Shown: positions 26,859 through 35,113 of the stretch, one piece after another
How the letters are laid out: each line of letters begins with the position of its first letter
Position numbering within the stretch: the first letter of the stretch is position 1
Source: Ruminiclostridium sp.
Lineage (GTDB): Bacteria > Bacillota > Clostridia > Oscillospirales > Oscillospiraceae
Direction of reading: 5' to 3'
Length of the DNA stretch: 42,331 nt
NCBI GenBank assembly: GCA_022792035.1
Contig: JAAWAE010000060.1
Span: 1-42,331 of the forward strand
The notes under the pieces: model-generated
Databases searched by the model: none
Told to the model about the DNA's origin: nothing
The model's input: only the letters and a program-made list of their open reading frames with translations
Position numbers and translations under genes: made by a program

Positions 26859-26980
26859 CACGAATTTCACAGAATCGTGTAAAAAGCTGACAGCTCGGGT
26901 CGGCGGATGCCGCTTTCAAAAGAACGGAAGGCCATAAAAAAGTTTCCATCTTTGGAACGCTGGAGGAACTCCCCGGGTGT

Positions 26981-27008
26981 TTTGCGGGAACAGGGGGCGC
27001 GGTATTAT
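26981..27008 (+). promoter_or_regulatory. Candidate promoter of the fatty-acid operon
   Basis: TTTGCG, a 16-base spacer and TATTAT lie about 65 bases before the acp start. The -10 matches at five of six bases, but the -35 is poor. This is the best candidate seen, not a firm call. Confidence 0.35.
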
Positions 27009-27073
27009 GGGGCCGGAAACGGGGCCGCAGCCCCTTTGAACTTTTTGAAAAAATCATTGGAGGATAATTGATC

Positions 27074-27298
27074 ATGTATTTTGAAGCCATTGCAAGAATC
27101 GTTTCGGAGCGTACTGGCTGTGACATTGCCGCTGTGAAGCCAGAGAGCAAGTTTGCGGACCTGGGCATCGACTCCCTGGATACGGTGGAGCTGCTGATGA
27201 ACCTGGAGGATGAGATCGGCATCGAGATTGAGCTGGATCAGAAGGTGGAGACCATCGACGATCTGGACAAGTTCATCCAGAGCAAGCAGCAGGCATGA
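27074..27298 (+). CDS. acpP: Acyl carrier protein
   Basis: A 74-residue acidic helical protein. DLGIDSLDTVELL carries Ser34, the attachment site for 4'-phosphopantetheine, which holds growing acyl chains in fatty-acid synthesis. The ATG at 27074 is 10 bases from GGAGG; a TTG two codons earlier is the alternative but is too close to that site. Its TGA overlaps the fabK ATG (ATGA), so the two are translationally coupled. It is the first gene of the fab-acc operon. Confidence 0.96.
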   Translation: MYFEAIARIVSERTGCDIAAVKPESKFADLGIDSLDTVELLMNLEDEIGIEIELDQKVETIDDLDKFIQSKQQA

Positions 27299-28239
27299 TC
27301 CGTTCCGAACTTTGTACCCTCCTGGGGATTCAGTATCCGGTGTTCCAGGGCGGCATGGCCTGGATTGCCGACGGGAAGCTGGCCGCTGCCGTCTCCCAGG
27401 GCGGGGGATTGGGCATCATCGCAGCGGGGAACGCCCCTGGAGAAGCAGTCCGGGAGGAGATCCGCGCGGCCCGCTCCCTTACGGACAAACCCATCGGGGT
27501 GAACATCATGCTGATGAGTCCCTTTGTGGACGAGATTGCCCAGGTGGTGGTGGAAGAAAAGGTGGACGTGGTGACCACTGGGGCCGGGAACCCCTCCAAG
27601 TACATGAAGGCTTGGAAGGAGGCCGGAATCCATGTGATCCCGGTGGTGGCTTCGGTGGCCATGGCGAAGCTGATGACCCGTTTGGGGGCCTCTGCCCTCA
27701 TCGCCGAAGGCGGTGAGAGTGGGGGCCATGTGGGAGAGCTGACCACCATGGTCTTGGTGCCGCAGGTCTGCGACGTGACAGACCTGCCGGTGCTGGCCGC
27801 CGGAGGCATCGCCGACGGACGGGGCGTGGCGGCGGCCTTCATGCTGGGGGCCTGCGGCGTCCAGATGGGCACCCGCTTTTTAAGTGCCGTGGAGTGCAGC
27901 ATCCATCCCACCTACAAGGAGCGCATCCTCAAGGCTACGGACCTGTGTACCATGGTCACGGGGAAGCGTTTGGGGCATCCGGTGCGCAGCCTGCGCACCC
28001 AGTTTGCCCGCAATTACGCCAAGGCGGAATACGGCGGGACGCCCGATGAGGATTTGGAGGCCCTGGGCTCCGGGGCCCTGCGCCTGGCGGTGCAGGAGGG
28101 CGACCTGGAAAAGGGATGCTTCCTCTCCGGGCAGATCGCGGCGCTGGTCAAAAAGGAGCAGAGCGCCGCTGAGATCATAAAGGAAGTGATGGAGGGGGCA
28201 GAGCCCCTTCTCCGAGGAGCAGCAGAATGGGTAAAGTAG
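27295..28239 (+). CDS. fabK: Enoyl-ACP reductase II (FMN-dependent)
   Basis: FabK reduces the trans-2-enoyl-ACP double bond in the last step of each elongation cycle. The 314-residue protein has the nitronate-monooxygenase-like TIM barrel start YPVFQGGMAWIADGKLAAAV, the catalytic-region His145 in ESGGHVGELT, and the FMN phosphate segment LAAGGIADGRGVAAAFMLGA. No FabI is seen in the window, so this is the operon's reductase. Organisms that rely on FabK are generally insensitive to triclosan. The gene overlaps acp by 4 bases and fabD by 13. Confidence 0.96.
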   Translation: MIRSELCTLLGIQYPVFQGGMAWIADGKLAAAVSQGGGLGIIAAGNAPGEAVREEIRAARSLTDKPIGVNIMLMSPFVDEIAQVVVEEKVDVVTTGAGNPSKYMKAWKEAGIHVIPVVASVAMAKLMTRLGASALIAEGGESGGHVGELTTMVLVPQVCDVTDLPVLAAGGIADGRGVAAAFMLGACGVQMGTRFLSAVECSIHPTYKERILKATDLCTMVTGKRLGHPVRSLRTQFARNYAKAEYGGTPDEDLEALGSGALRLAVQEGDLEKGCFLSGQIAALVKKEQSAAEIIKEVMEGAEPLLRGAAEWVK

Positions 28240-29123
28240 CATTTATTTTTTCCGGACAGGGAGACCAATATCCCGGTATGGGCCAGGAGCTGGCAGAGAA
28301 AGAGCCTGCGGCGGCGAAGACATTCGCCCTGTGCGACGCCCTTCGCCCCGGGACCTCCGCCCAATGCTTTTCCGGCACTGAAGCGGAATTGAAAGAGACC
28401 CGGAACACACAGCCCTGCCTGTTCGCCTTCGAGCTGGCGGCGGCAGAGGCGCTGAAGAGTCACGGCGTTATGCCGGACATGGCGGCGGGTTTCTCCTTGG
28501 GGGAAGTCACGGCGGCGGCCGTCAGCGGTCTTTTCGACCAGGAGACGGGCTTTCGTCTGGTGTGCAAGCGGGGCGAGCTGATGCAGCGGGAGGCGGAGAA
28601 ATATGACACCGCCATGGCCGCTGTGGTGAAGCTGGAGGCGGAGCAGGTCCGGGCTCTTTGCGCGAAGTATGACCAGGTATATCCGGTGAACTTCAACTGT
28701 CCCGGACAGATCACCGTTTCCGGCCTGTCGGAGCAGATGCCTCAATTTTCTGCCGACGTGAAAAGCGCCGGAGGCCGTGCCCTTCCCTTGAAGGTGAAGG
28801 GAGCGTTCCACTCGCCTTTCATGGAAGCGGCGGCGGCGGACTTCGCCAAAGACTTGGCCCAGGCGGAGATGAAGACGCCGGACATCCCACTGTACTCCAA
28901 CCGCACGGCGTCGGTCTATGAGGGGGACCCTGCCCAGCTCCTCTCCCAGCAGATTTGCAGCCCGGTGCAGTGGGAGAGCTTGGTGCGCAGCATGATTGCC
29001 GCGGGGGCGGACACCTTTGTGGAGATCGGTCCCGGCAAGACTCTGACCAACATGATGAAGAAGATCGACCCGTCGGTGAAAGCCTGCACCGTCTTTGAGT
29101 ACTTAGCGGAGGTGGAAGGATGA
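28227..29123 (+). CDS. fabD: Malonyl-CoA:ACP malonyltransferase
   Basis: FabD moves malonyl from CoA to ACP. The 298-residue protein has the oxyanion loop GQGDQYPGMG at 10-19, the nucleophile Ser90 in GFSLGE, and the catalytic His195 in GAFHSPFM. The residue before the nucleophile is Phe where most members have His (GHSLGE). The ATG at 28227 lies inside the end of fabK, with GGAGCAGCAGA before it. Its stop overlaps the fabG start as ATGA. Confidence 0.95.
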   Translation: MGKVAFIFSGQGDQYPGMGQELAEKEPAAAKTFALCDALRPGTSAQCFSGTEAELKETRNTQPCLFAFELAAAEALKSHGVMPDMAAGFSLGEVTAAAVSGLFDQETGFRLVCKRGELMQREAEKYDTAMAAVVKLEAEQVRALCAKYDQVYPVNFNCPGQITVSGLSEQMPQFSADVKSAGGRALPLKVKGAFHSPFMEAAAADFAKDLAQAEMKTPDIPLYSNRTASVYEGDPAQLLSQQICSPVQWESLVRSMIAAGADTFVEIGPGKTLTNMMKKIDPSVKACTVFEYLAEVEG

Positions 29124-29845
29124 AGGAGAAAACAGCCATCATCACCGGGGGTTCCCGGGGCATCGGCGCGGCCATCGCGGAAAAACTGGCCTCTCTGGGG
29201 ACCAACATAGCGGTGCTCTACGCGGGGAATACCCAGGCGGCGGAGGCCGTGTGCCAGAAGTGCAGAGACGCTTATGGCGTGGAAGCCAAAGCCTATCAGT
29301 GCGACGTGTCCGATTTCACCGCCGCCAAGGAGACGGTGGCGCAGATCAAGGCCGACTTCGGTACGGCCCATATCCTGGTCAACAACGCGGGCATCACCCG
29401 GGACGGACTCATGGCCATGATGAAGGAAGCGGACTTCGACGCCGTCCTGGCCACCAATTTGAAAGGGGCCTTCAACATGACCCGTCACTGCACCGGCCTT
29501 TTCCTGCGCAATCGGGAGGGCTGTGTCATCAACATCACCTCCGTGGCGGGGCTGACGGGGAACGCGGGGCAGTGCAACTACGCTGCCTCTAAGGCTGGCC
29601 TTATCGGCTTGACAAAGTCCACCGCCAAGGAGCTGGCGCCCCGAGGCATCCGCTGCAATGCGGTCGCTCCCGGGTTCATCGTCACCGACATGACCGGGGA
29701 ACAGGGGGAGAACCCACTGCTCCAGATGATCCCTCTGGGCAGGATGGGTGAGGCCGCAGAGGTCGCGGAGGCGGTGGCCTTCCTGGCAGGGGCAAAGTAT
29801 ATCACCGGCGAGGTACTCCGCGTAGACGGCGGCATCGCCATGTAA
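29120..29845 (+). CDS. fabG: 3-oxoacyl-ACP reductase
   Basis: FabG reduces 3-ketoacyl-ACP with NADPH. It is a 241-residue short-chain dehydrogenase with the cofactor motif TGGSRGIG at 9-16, NNAG at 88-91, and the catalytic residues Ser141, Tyr154 and Lys158 (YAASK). The ATG overlaps the fabD stop by 4 bases and follows GGTGGAAGG. Twelve bases separate it from fabF. Confidence 0.96.
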   Translation: MKEKTAIITGGSRGIGAAIAEKLASLGTNIAVLYAGNTQAAEAVCQKCRDAYGVEAKAYQCDVSDFTAAKETVAQIKADFGTAHILVNNAGITRDGLMAMMKEADFDAVLATNLKGAFNMTRHCTGLFLRNREGCVINITSVAGLTGNAGQCNYAASKAGLIGLTKSTAKELAPRGIRCNAVAPGFIVTDMTGEQGENPLLQMIPLGRMGEAAEVAEAVAFLAGAKYITGEVLRVDGGIAM

Positions 29846-29857
29846 GGAGGAGCTGCT

Positions 29858-31096
29858 ATGAGTGAACACAGAAGGGTAGTCATCACTGGGATCGGTGCCG
29901 TCACCCCCCTTGGCAATACCGTCCAGGAGACCTGGGAGGGGCTGAAAAACGGAAAGAACGGCATCGCCCCCATCACCCATTTCGATACAGAAAAGTTTAA
30001 GGCAAAACTGGGCGCTGAAGTGAAGAACTTCGATCCCAAGGACTATTTGGAGGTCAACGATGTCCTGCGCACGGACCGCTATGTCCAGTACGCTGTGGCC
30101 GCGGCCCAAGAGGCGGTGGATGAGAGCGGCATCCAGGGTCATGTGGACCCGGAGCGGTTTTCAGTTCTCTTCGGCACCGGCACCGGGGGCATCGGCACCT
30201 TTGAGCAGGAGCATGAAAAACTCTTGGAGAAGGGGCCCCGCCGGGTCTCTTCGCTGCTGATCCCCATGCTCATCACCAACATGGCGGCGGGGATGCTGGC
30301 CATCCGTCACGACTGCCGGGGAGCGGCTATGGCAACGGTGACCGCCTGCGCCTCCAGCGCCAACGCCATCGGAGAGGCCATGCGAATGATCCGCCACGGC
30401 TACGCCGACGCGGTGATTGCCGGAGGCTCCGAAGCGGCCATTCGTCCCTCCAGCGTGGCGGGCTTTATCAATATGCAGGCCCTGTCTACCTCTCAGGACC
30501 CCAATGCGGCTTCCATCCCCTTTGACAAGCGCCGGATGGGCTTCGTCATCGGAGAGGGTGCGGCAGCCTTCGTCCTGGAGGAGTACGAACACGCGAAAGC
30601 CCGTGGGGCTAAGATTTACGCTGAGGTCTGCGGATACGGTGTCACCTGTGACGCCTTTCACATCACTGCTCCGCATCCCCAGGGCCGGGGCGGCACCCGA
30701 GCCATGCTGGATGCCATGAAAGAGGCAGGATGGCGGGAGGAGGACCGGGTGTACATCAACGCCCACGGTACCGGCACGCCCATGAACGACAGCTTGGAAA
30801 CCACCGTCATTAAGAATGCCCTGGGCGAGGCGGCGGCCAAGCGGGCCTATGTCAGCTCCACCAAGTCTATGACGGGACATATGCTGGGGGCCGCAGGGGC
30901 CATGGACGCCCTAGCCTGCGTTTTTGCCCTCAAGGAGGGCATCATCCCGCCTACCATCAACCTGGAAGAGCAGGACGAGGCCTGCGATTTGAACTGCGTT
31001 CCCAAGACAGCGGTGCAGGCGGAGCTGGACTTGGCCCTGTCCAATTCCCTGGGCTTTGGCGGGCACAATGCCTGCCTGGCATTTCGGAAGGTGTGA
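29858..31096 (+). CDS. fabF: 3-oxoacyl-ACP synthase II
   Basis: FabF condenses malonyl-ACP with acyl-ACP. The 412-residue protein has the Cys-His-His triad: Cys164 (VTACASSANAIGEAM), His303 (NAHGTGTP) and His341 (GHMLGAAGAMD). Length and residue numbering agree with E. coli FabF. AAGGAGGAGCTGCT precedes the ATG. FabH, the chain initiator, and FabT/FapR regulators are not encoded in this window. Confidence 0.97.
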   Translation: MSEHRRVVITGIGAVTPLGNTVQETWEGLKNGKNGIAPITHFDTEKFKAKLGAEVKNFDPKDYLEVNDVLRTDRYVQYAVAAAQEAVDESGIQGHVDPERFSVLFGTGTGGIGTFEQEHEKLLEKGPRRVSSLLIPMLITNMAAGMLAIRHDCRGAAMATVTACASSANAIGEAMRMIRHGYADAVIAGGSEAAIRPSSVAGFINMQALSTSQDPNAASIPFDKRRMGFVIGEGAAAFVLEEYEHAKARGAKIYAEVCGYGVTCDAFHITAPHPQGRGGTRAMLDAMKEAGWREEDRVYINAHGTGTPMNDSLETTVIKNALGEAAAKRAYVSSTKSMTGHMLGAAGAMDALACVFALKEGIIPPTINLEEQDEACDLNCVPKTAVQAELDLALSNSLGFGGHNACLAFRKV

Positions 31097-31099
31097 GCC

Positions 31100-31516
31100 A
31101 TGAACGAGACGGATATCCGTAAATATGCGGGTCTGATGCAGGAGCTGGGTCTCACCGGCCTGGAAATCACCGAGGACAACAAGGTGGTGCGTCTGGAGCG
31201 CAATGCACCGGCGGCGGTCCAGGAAGTGGTGAGTGTTCCGGCGGCGGTGCCTGCTGTGCCGGCAGCGGTCCAGACCGGGGAGCTGAGTGTAAAATCCCCC
31301 ATGGTGGGGGTATTCTATGCCGCGCCGGCTGAGAACGCCGCCCCCTATGTGTCTCTGGGGGACCGGGTGGAGAAAGGGCAGACCCTGTGCATCGTGGAGG
31401 CCATGAAGTTAATGAACGAGATCACCGCCGAAGAGGAGGGCGTGATCTCTCAGATCTGTGTGACCAACGGACAAGTGGTGGAGTTTGGCACAGAACTCTT
31501 CCGCATCAAGAGGTGA
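31100..31516 (+). CDS. accB: Biotin carboxyl carrier protein of acetyl-CoA carboxylase
   Basis: A 138-residue protein with an N-terminal helical segment, an Ala/Pro/Val-rich linker at about 38-60, and a C-terminal biotinyl domain. Lys103 in VEAMKLMNEI carries biotin. The biotin swings between AccC and AccAD. It lies 3 bases after fabF and 4 before fabZ. Confidence 0.96.
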   Translation: MNETDIRKYAGLMQELGLTGLEITEDNKVVRLERNAPAAVQEVVSVPAAVPAVPAAVQTGELSVKSPMVGVFYAAPAENAAPYVSLGDRVEKGQTLCIVEAMKLMNEITAEEEGVISQICVTNGQVVEFGTELFRIKR

Positions 31517-31520
31517 GCCG

Positions 31521-31940
31521 ATGAACCGAGATGAGATCATGAACATCCTGCCCCACCGGGACTCTATGCTCCTCCTGGATGACGTGGAGGAGCGGGAAGG
31601 CACCGCTGTGGGCCATTATACCGTCCGGGGCGACGAGTTCTTCCTGAACGGACACTTTCCCGGCAACCCCGTAGTCCCCGGGGTCATCCTCTGTGAGATC
31701 GTGGCCCAGTCGGCCTGCGTGCTGCTGCTGGACCGGATGGAGCCGGGACAGCTGCCGGTGCTGACGGGGCTGAACAATGTGAAATTCCGCTCCTCTGTGC
31801 GTCCTGGGGACACTGTGGAGACCAACTGCCGTCTCAAACGCTCCAAGCATCCCTTCTACTTTGCGGAGGCCACGGTCACAGTGGAGGGGCGGCGCTGCGT
31901 CACGGCGGAGTTCTCCTTCGCTCTGACGGCGGGAGCGTAG
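31521..31940 (+). CDS. fabZ: 3-hydroxyacyl-ACP dehydratase
   Basis: FabZ removes water from 3-hydroxyacyl-ACP. The 139-residue hot-dog-fold protein has His45 in GHFPGNPVVPGV and Glu59 in LCEIVAQ. I chose the ATG at 31521, after AGAGGTGAGCCG; the frame continues upstream into accB but that part is not needed. Placement between accB and accC is usual in Clostridia. Confidence 0.95.
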   Translation: MNRDEIMNILPHRDSMLLLDDVEEREGTAVGHYTVRGDEFFLNGHFPGNPVVPGVILCEIVAQSACVLLLDRMEPGQLPVLTGLNNVKFRSSVRPGDTVETNCRLKRSKHPFYFAEATVTVEGRRCVTAEFSFALTAGA

Positions 31941-31944
31941 CACG

Positions 31945-33252
31945 ATGTTTTCCAAAATACTGATTGCCAACCGGGGTGAGATCGCTGTACGCATCATCCG
32001 GGCCTGCAAGGAGATGGGGGTGGCTACCGTGGCGGTCTACTCCCAGGAGGACAGGAACGCCCTCCATGTGGCCTTGGCCGATCAGAGCTACTGCATCGGC
32101 GGACCGGAGGCGTCGGAGAGCTATCTCAACGAACGGCAGATCATCAGTGCGGCCCTCTTAGCGGGGGCCCAGGCCATCCATCCGGGGTATGGCTTCTTGT
32201 CGGAGAACGCCCACTTCGCCCGGTTGTGCCGGAGAAACGGCATCGTCTTCATCGGACCGGACCCGGAGAGCATGGAGCGGCTCAGTGATAAGGCGATTCT
32301 GAAGGCGCTGATTCAAAAGACGGGCCTCTCCGTCATCCCCGGGACGGAGGCCGTGGCGGATCTGGAGGAGGCCCAGCGGGCCGCTGGTAAAGTGGGGTAT
32401 CCCGTGATGCTCAAAGCCTGCGCCGGCGGAGGAGGCCGGGGCATCCGCTTGGTGCGCAGCGTAAACGATTTGGAAGAGGCATATTTTCAGGCCACCAGCG
32501 AAGCCCTCAGCGCCTTTGGAGACGGCAGCGTCTACATCGAGAAATACATCTATCCTGCCCGTCATGTGGAGCTGCAGATTCTGGCCGACGAGCACGGCAA
32601 TGCCGTCTGTTTGGGGGACCGGGACTGTTCCCTTCAGCGGCGCAACCAAAAGCTCATCGAGGAGACGCCCTCCCCGGCGGTTGGCGAGGGCCAGCGCAAT
32701 AAGATCATGGCCCAAGCGGTAAAGGCAATCAAGAAACTGGGTTATGTGGGGGCCGGGACCTTGGAATTTCTTCTGGACCAGGAGGGAAATTTCTGGTTCA
32801 TGGAGATGAACGTCCGCCTGCAGGTGGAGCACTGTGTTACGGAGATGCTCACGGGTTACGATTTGGTGAAATGGCAGATCCGCATTGCCGCTGGCATTCC
32901 CCTGAACTTTTCCCAGAAGGACATCCGGATGCAGGGTTCGGCCATCGAGTGCCGCATCAATGCAGGCAGCTGCGGGACCTTGGAGCTGCTCCACGTTCCC
33001 GGGGGGCCTTCGGTGCGCTTTGATACCTGTCTGGTTCAGGGGACGACGGTGTCGCCCTACTACGACGCGCTGCTTGGTAAGCTCATCGTCTTTGCCAAGA
33101 CCCGGGAGGAGGCGCTGCGCAAGGCCAGGGCCTCCCTGTGTGAGCTGGTGATCGAGGGCATCCCCACCAACATTGAGGAGCAGCTGCGCATCGTGGACGA
33201 TGAGCGATTCATATCTGGAAATTACGACTTGAGCTTTATGGGGAGCAGGTGA
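31945..33252 (+). CDS. accC: Acetyl-CoA carboxylase, biotin carboxylase subunit
   Basis: AccC carboxylates the biotin on AccB using ATP and bicarbonate. The 435-residue ATP-grasp protein has the Gly-rich loop KACAGGGGRGIRLV at 157-170 and the metal/biotin site FMEMNVRLQVEH. It is about a dozen residues shorter than E. coli AccC, mainly at the C-terminus. It begins 4 bases after fabZ and ends 4 bases before accD. Confidence 0.97.
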   Translation: MFSKILIANRGEIAVRIIRACKEMGVATVAVYSQEDRNALHVALADQSYCIGGPEASESYLNERQIISAALLAGAQAIHPGYGFLSENAHFARLCRRNGIVFIGPDPESMERLSDKAILKALIQKTGLSVIPGTEAVADLEEAQRAAGKVGYPVMLKACAGGGGRGIRLVRSVNDLEEAYFQATSEALSAFGDGSVYIEKYIYPARHVELQILADEHGNAVCLGDRDCSLQRRNQKLIEETPSPAVGEGQRNKIMAQAVKAIKKLGYVGAGTLEFLLDQEGNFWFMEMNVRLQVEHCVTEMLTGYDLVKWQIRIAAGIPLNFSQKDIRMQGSAIECRINAGSCGTLELLHVPGGPSVRFDTCLVQGTTVSPYYDALLGKLIVFAKTREEALRKARASLCELVIEGIPTNIEEQLRIVDDERFISGNYDLSFMGSR

Positions 33253-33256
33253 GAGT

Positions 33257-34108
33257 ATGGCATTGATTAACTTTTTCAAACCAAGAAATCAGCTGGAGGA
33301 GGGCGGACGGACTGCGGCTCCGGTCCAGAGAGACCAGGGTGAGCCCGAGAAGAACTGTCCTAACTGCCGCAAGGACATCCCCCTCAGCCGCCTCTGGGCC
33401 AACGATCTGGTCTGCCCCTGCGGGCACCATTTCCGTATGCGGGCCCGCCAGCGCATCCGCATGGTGGCGGACCAGGGCAGCTTCCATGAGCTGTACTCCG
33501 ATGTTCGCTCCGGCAACCCCCTGGGCTTCCCCGGCTACCGGGACAAGGTGGAGACCGTCCGGGCGGCCAGCGGGGAGCGGGAAGCGGTGGTCTGCGGCAC
33601 GGCGAAGATCGGCGAGCAGAACTGCTGTCTCTTCGTCATGGAGTCCTACTTCATGATGGGCAGTATGGGCAGCGCCGTTGGGGAGAAGATTACCTCCCTG
33701 TTCGAGTACGCCACGGAGCACCGCCTGCCGGTGATTGGCTTCACCGTCTCCGGCGGGGCCCGGATGCAGGAGGGACTGCTGTCCCTGATGCAGATGGCCA
33801 AAACCAGTGCGGCGGTGAAGCACCACAGCGACGCGGGCCTGTTCTATCTGGCTGTGCTCACCGACCCCACCACCGGCGGGGTTACCGCCAGTTTTGCGAT
33901 GGAGGCGGACATCATCCTGGCGGAACCGGAGGCTACGGTGGGCTTTGCCGGGGCCCGGGTCATCGAACAGACCACCCGGCGGTCCCTGCCAGGCGGTTTT
34001 CAGAAATCGGAGTTCGTACTGGAGCATGGCTTCGTGGACGACGTAGTCGCCCGTACCCAGCAGAAAAAACGCTTGACGGAGCTGTTGAAGCTGCACAATG
34101 GAGGATAA
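33257..34108 (+). CDS. accD: Acetyl-CoA carboxylase, carboxyltransferase subunit beta
   Basis: With AccA, AccD moves the carboxyl group from biotin to acetyl-CoA. The 283-residue protein has an N-terminal zinc ribbon (Cys34, Cys37, Cys53, Cys55) and the crotonase-like core [20 protein letters not shown]. The second zinc knuckle reads VCPCGHHFR, one residue short of the usual C-x2-C. The DNA there is clear (TGC CCC TGC), so it is not an obvious frameshift. GAGAGT is its ribosome site. Confidence 0.95.
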   Translation: MALINFFKPRNQLEEGGRTAAPVQRDQGEPEKNCPNCRKDIPLSRLWANDLVCPCGHHFRMRARQRIRMVADQGSFHELYSDVRSGNPLGFPGYRDKVETVRAASGEREAVVCGTAKIGEQNCCLFVMESYFMMGSMGSAVGEKITSLFEYATEHRLPVIGFTVSGGARMQEGLLSLMQMAKTSAAVKHHSDAGLFYLAVLTDPTTGGVTASFAMEADIILAEPEATVGFAGARVIEQTTRRSLPGGFQKSEFVLEHGFVDDVVARTQQKKRLTELLKLHNGG

Positions 34109-34112
34109 CGAT

Positions 34113-34901
34113 ATGAGCGGAGCCCCTTACGAGCGGGTCAAACTGGCTCGTGACAACAGCAGGCCCACAGGGCTGGACTATATCAGAAACATTTTTCAAG
34201 GATTCATCGAGCTTCATGGGGACCGCCGCTATGCCGATGACCCTGCCATCGTCGGCGGGATCGCCAAGCTCAACGGCAGTCCTGTCACCGTGGTGGCTAT
34301 GGAGAAGGGACACACAGCCCGGGAGCGGGCCTATCGCAATTTTGGCGCCCCCCATCCCGAGGGGTACCGAAAGGCCCTGCGCCTGATGAAGCAGGCGGAG
34401 AAGTTCGGCCGGCCGGTGATCTGTTTCATCGACACCTCCGGGGCCTACTGCGGTGTGGGTGCCGAGGAGCGGGGACAGGGGCAGGCCATCGCCGAGAACT
34501 TGATGGAGCTGTCGACCCTCTGCGTCCCCGTGGTGTCCATCCTCATTGGGGAGGGCGGCAGCGGCGGCGCTTTGGCTCTGGCGGTGGCGGACCGGGTATG
34601 GATGCTGCAAAACGCGGTGTATTCGGTGATCTCCCCTGAGGGCTGCGCCAGCATCCTCTGGAAGGATGCCGGGAAGGCCGAGGAGGCGGCAGCCTGCCTG
34701 AAGCTGACGGCGGAGGATGCCAAGAGCTTGGGGATCATTGAGCGCATCCTCTCCGAGAAGGAGATCGGCAAGCGGGAGTTCTATGAGCGAATCCGCACAT
34801 TGCTGAGCCGAGAGCTCAGCGAGCTTTCCAACGACCTTGACCTGATCGGCAAGCGGTATGCCCGCTTCCGCCGCATCGGAGCTTGTACGGCGGAGGGTTG
34901 A
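34113..34901 (+). CDS. accA: Acetyl-CoA carboxylase, carboxyltransferase subunit alpha
   Basis: A 262-residue protein with the carboxyltransferase core [20 protein letters not shown] and [18 protein letters not shown], and the end of the domain at [17 protein letters not shown]. It is shorter than E. coli AccA at the N-terminus, as in other Firmicutes. I chose ATG 34113 because GGAGG lies 8 bases before it; an in-frame ATG at 34098 contains that site within its own codons. It is the last gene of the fatty-acid operon. I see no strong terminator behind it. Confidence 0.95.
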   Translation: MSGAPYERVKLARDNSRPTGLDYIRNIFQGFIELHGDRRYADDPAIVGGIAKLNGSPVTVVAMEKGHTARERAYRNFGAPHPEGYRKALRLMKQAEKFGRPVICFIDTSGAYCGVGAEERGQGQAIAENLMELSTLCVPVVSILIGEGGSGGALALAVADRVWMLQNAVYSVISPEGCASILWKDAGKAEEAAACLKLTAEDAKSLGIIERILSEKEIGKREFYERIRTLLSRELSELSNDLDLIGKRYARFRRIGACTAEG

Positions 34902-35007
34902 GAGGGGACCTGGTCCAAGCAAAGGCGGCTGAACGCGGCCGGTCAGGCTGAGGGACTGGGTACTTGAGAAGAGATTGTGATTTTTTCAAGTTGTTTCATG
35001 ATAAGGT

Positions 35008-35036
35008 TTGCACTTTTTGTGGAAATCAGGTATACT
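35008..35036 (+). promoter_or_regulatory. Promoter of the PAS/winged-helix regulator gene
   Basis: TTGCAC (35008-35013), a 17-base spacer and TATACT (35031-35036) give a good sigma-A promoter. The start of transcription would be near 35043, inside the inverted repeat at 35040-35060. Confidence 0.8.
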
Positions 35037-35039
35037 AGC

Positions 35040-35060
35040 CCTGCCTGCCCGGCAGGCAGG
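35040..35060 (+). promoter_or_regulatory. Perfect inverted repeat at the predicted transcription start
   Basis: CCTGCCTGCC and GGCAGGCAGG flank one base. With the -10 ending at 35036, the predicted +1 falls in the left arm. A repressor operator is more likely than an mRNA hairpin, since the RNA would lack part of the left arm. Confidence 0.6.
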
Positions 35061-35078
35061 ACCCCTTGTGACCCCCTT

Positions 35079-35099
35079 CGCGGAGTGGTATGCTCCGCG
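35079..35099 (+). promoter_or_regulatory. Leader hairpin next to the ribosome site of the PAS regulator gene
   Basis: CGCGGAG and CTCCGCG enclose a 7-base loop. The hairpin ends 2 bases before TAAGGAG, the ribosome site of the 35114 gene, and may tune its translation or mRNA stability. Confidence 0.5.
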
Positions 35100-35113
35100 T
35101 GTAAGGAGATGCT

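Larger units (their letters stand above)
26739..27073. other. Divergent control region between the Ter operon and the fatty-acid operon
   Basis: This 335-base AT-rich-to-GC-rich spacer holds a perfect minus-strand promoter for the calcium ATPase/Ter operon (26830-26858), giving a leader of roughly 85 bases. A weaker plus-strand promoter candidate (26981-27008) and the acp ribosome site GGAGG at 27058-27062 lie on the other side. I could not see a clear FapR- or FabT-type operator. Short open frames crossing it look like chance. Confidence 0.7.

Noticed and set aside
26788-27055. Similar GAACTTT-GAAAA segments on both sides of the divergent region, considered as a shared operator
   Set aside because: The spacing inside the motif differs, the words are AT-rich and short, and they lie near start codons rather than promoters.
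28916-30142. A 408-codon minus-strand frame opposite fabD, fabG and fabF
   Set aside because: It crosses three well-supported genes and has no ribosome site.
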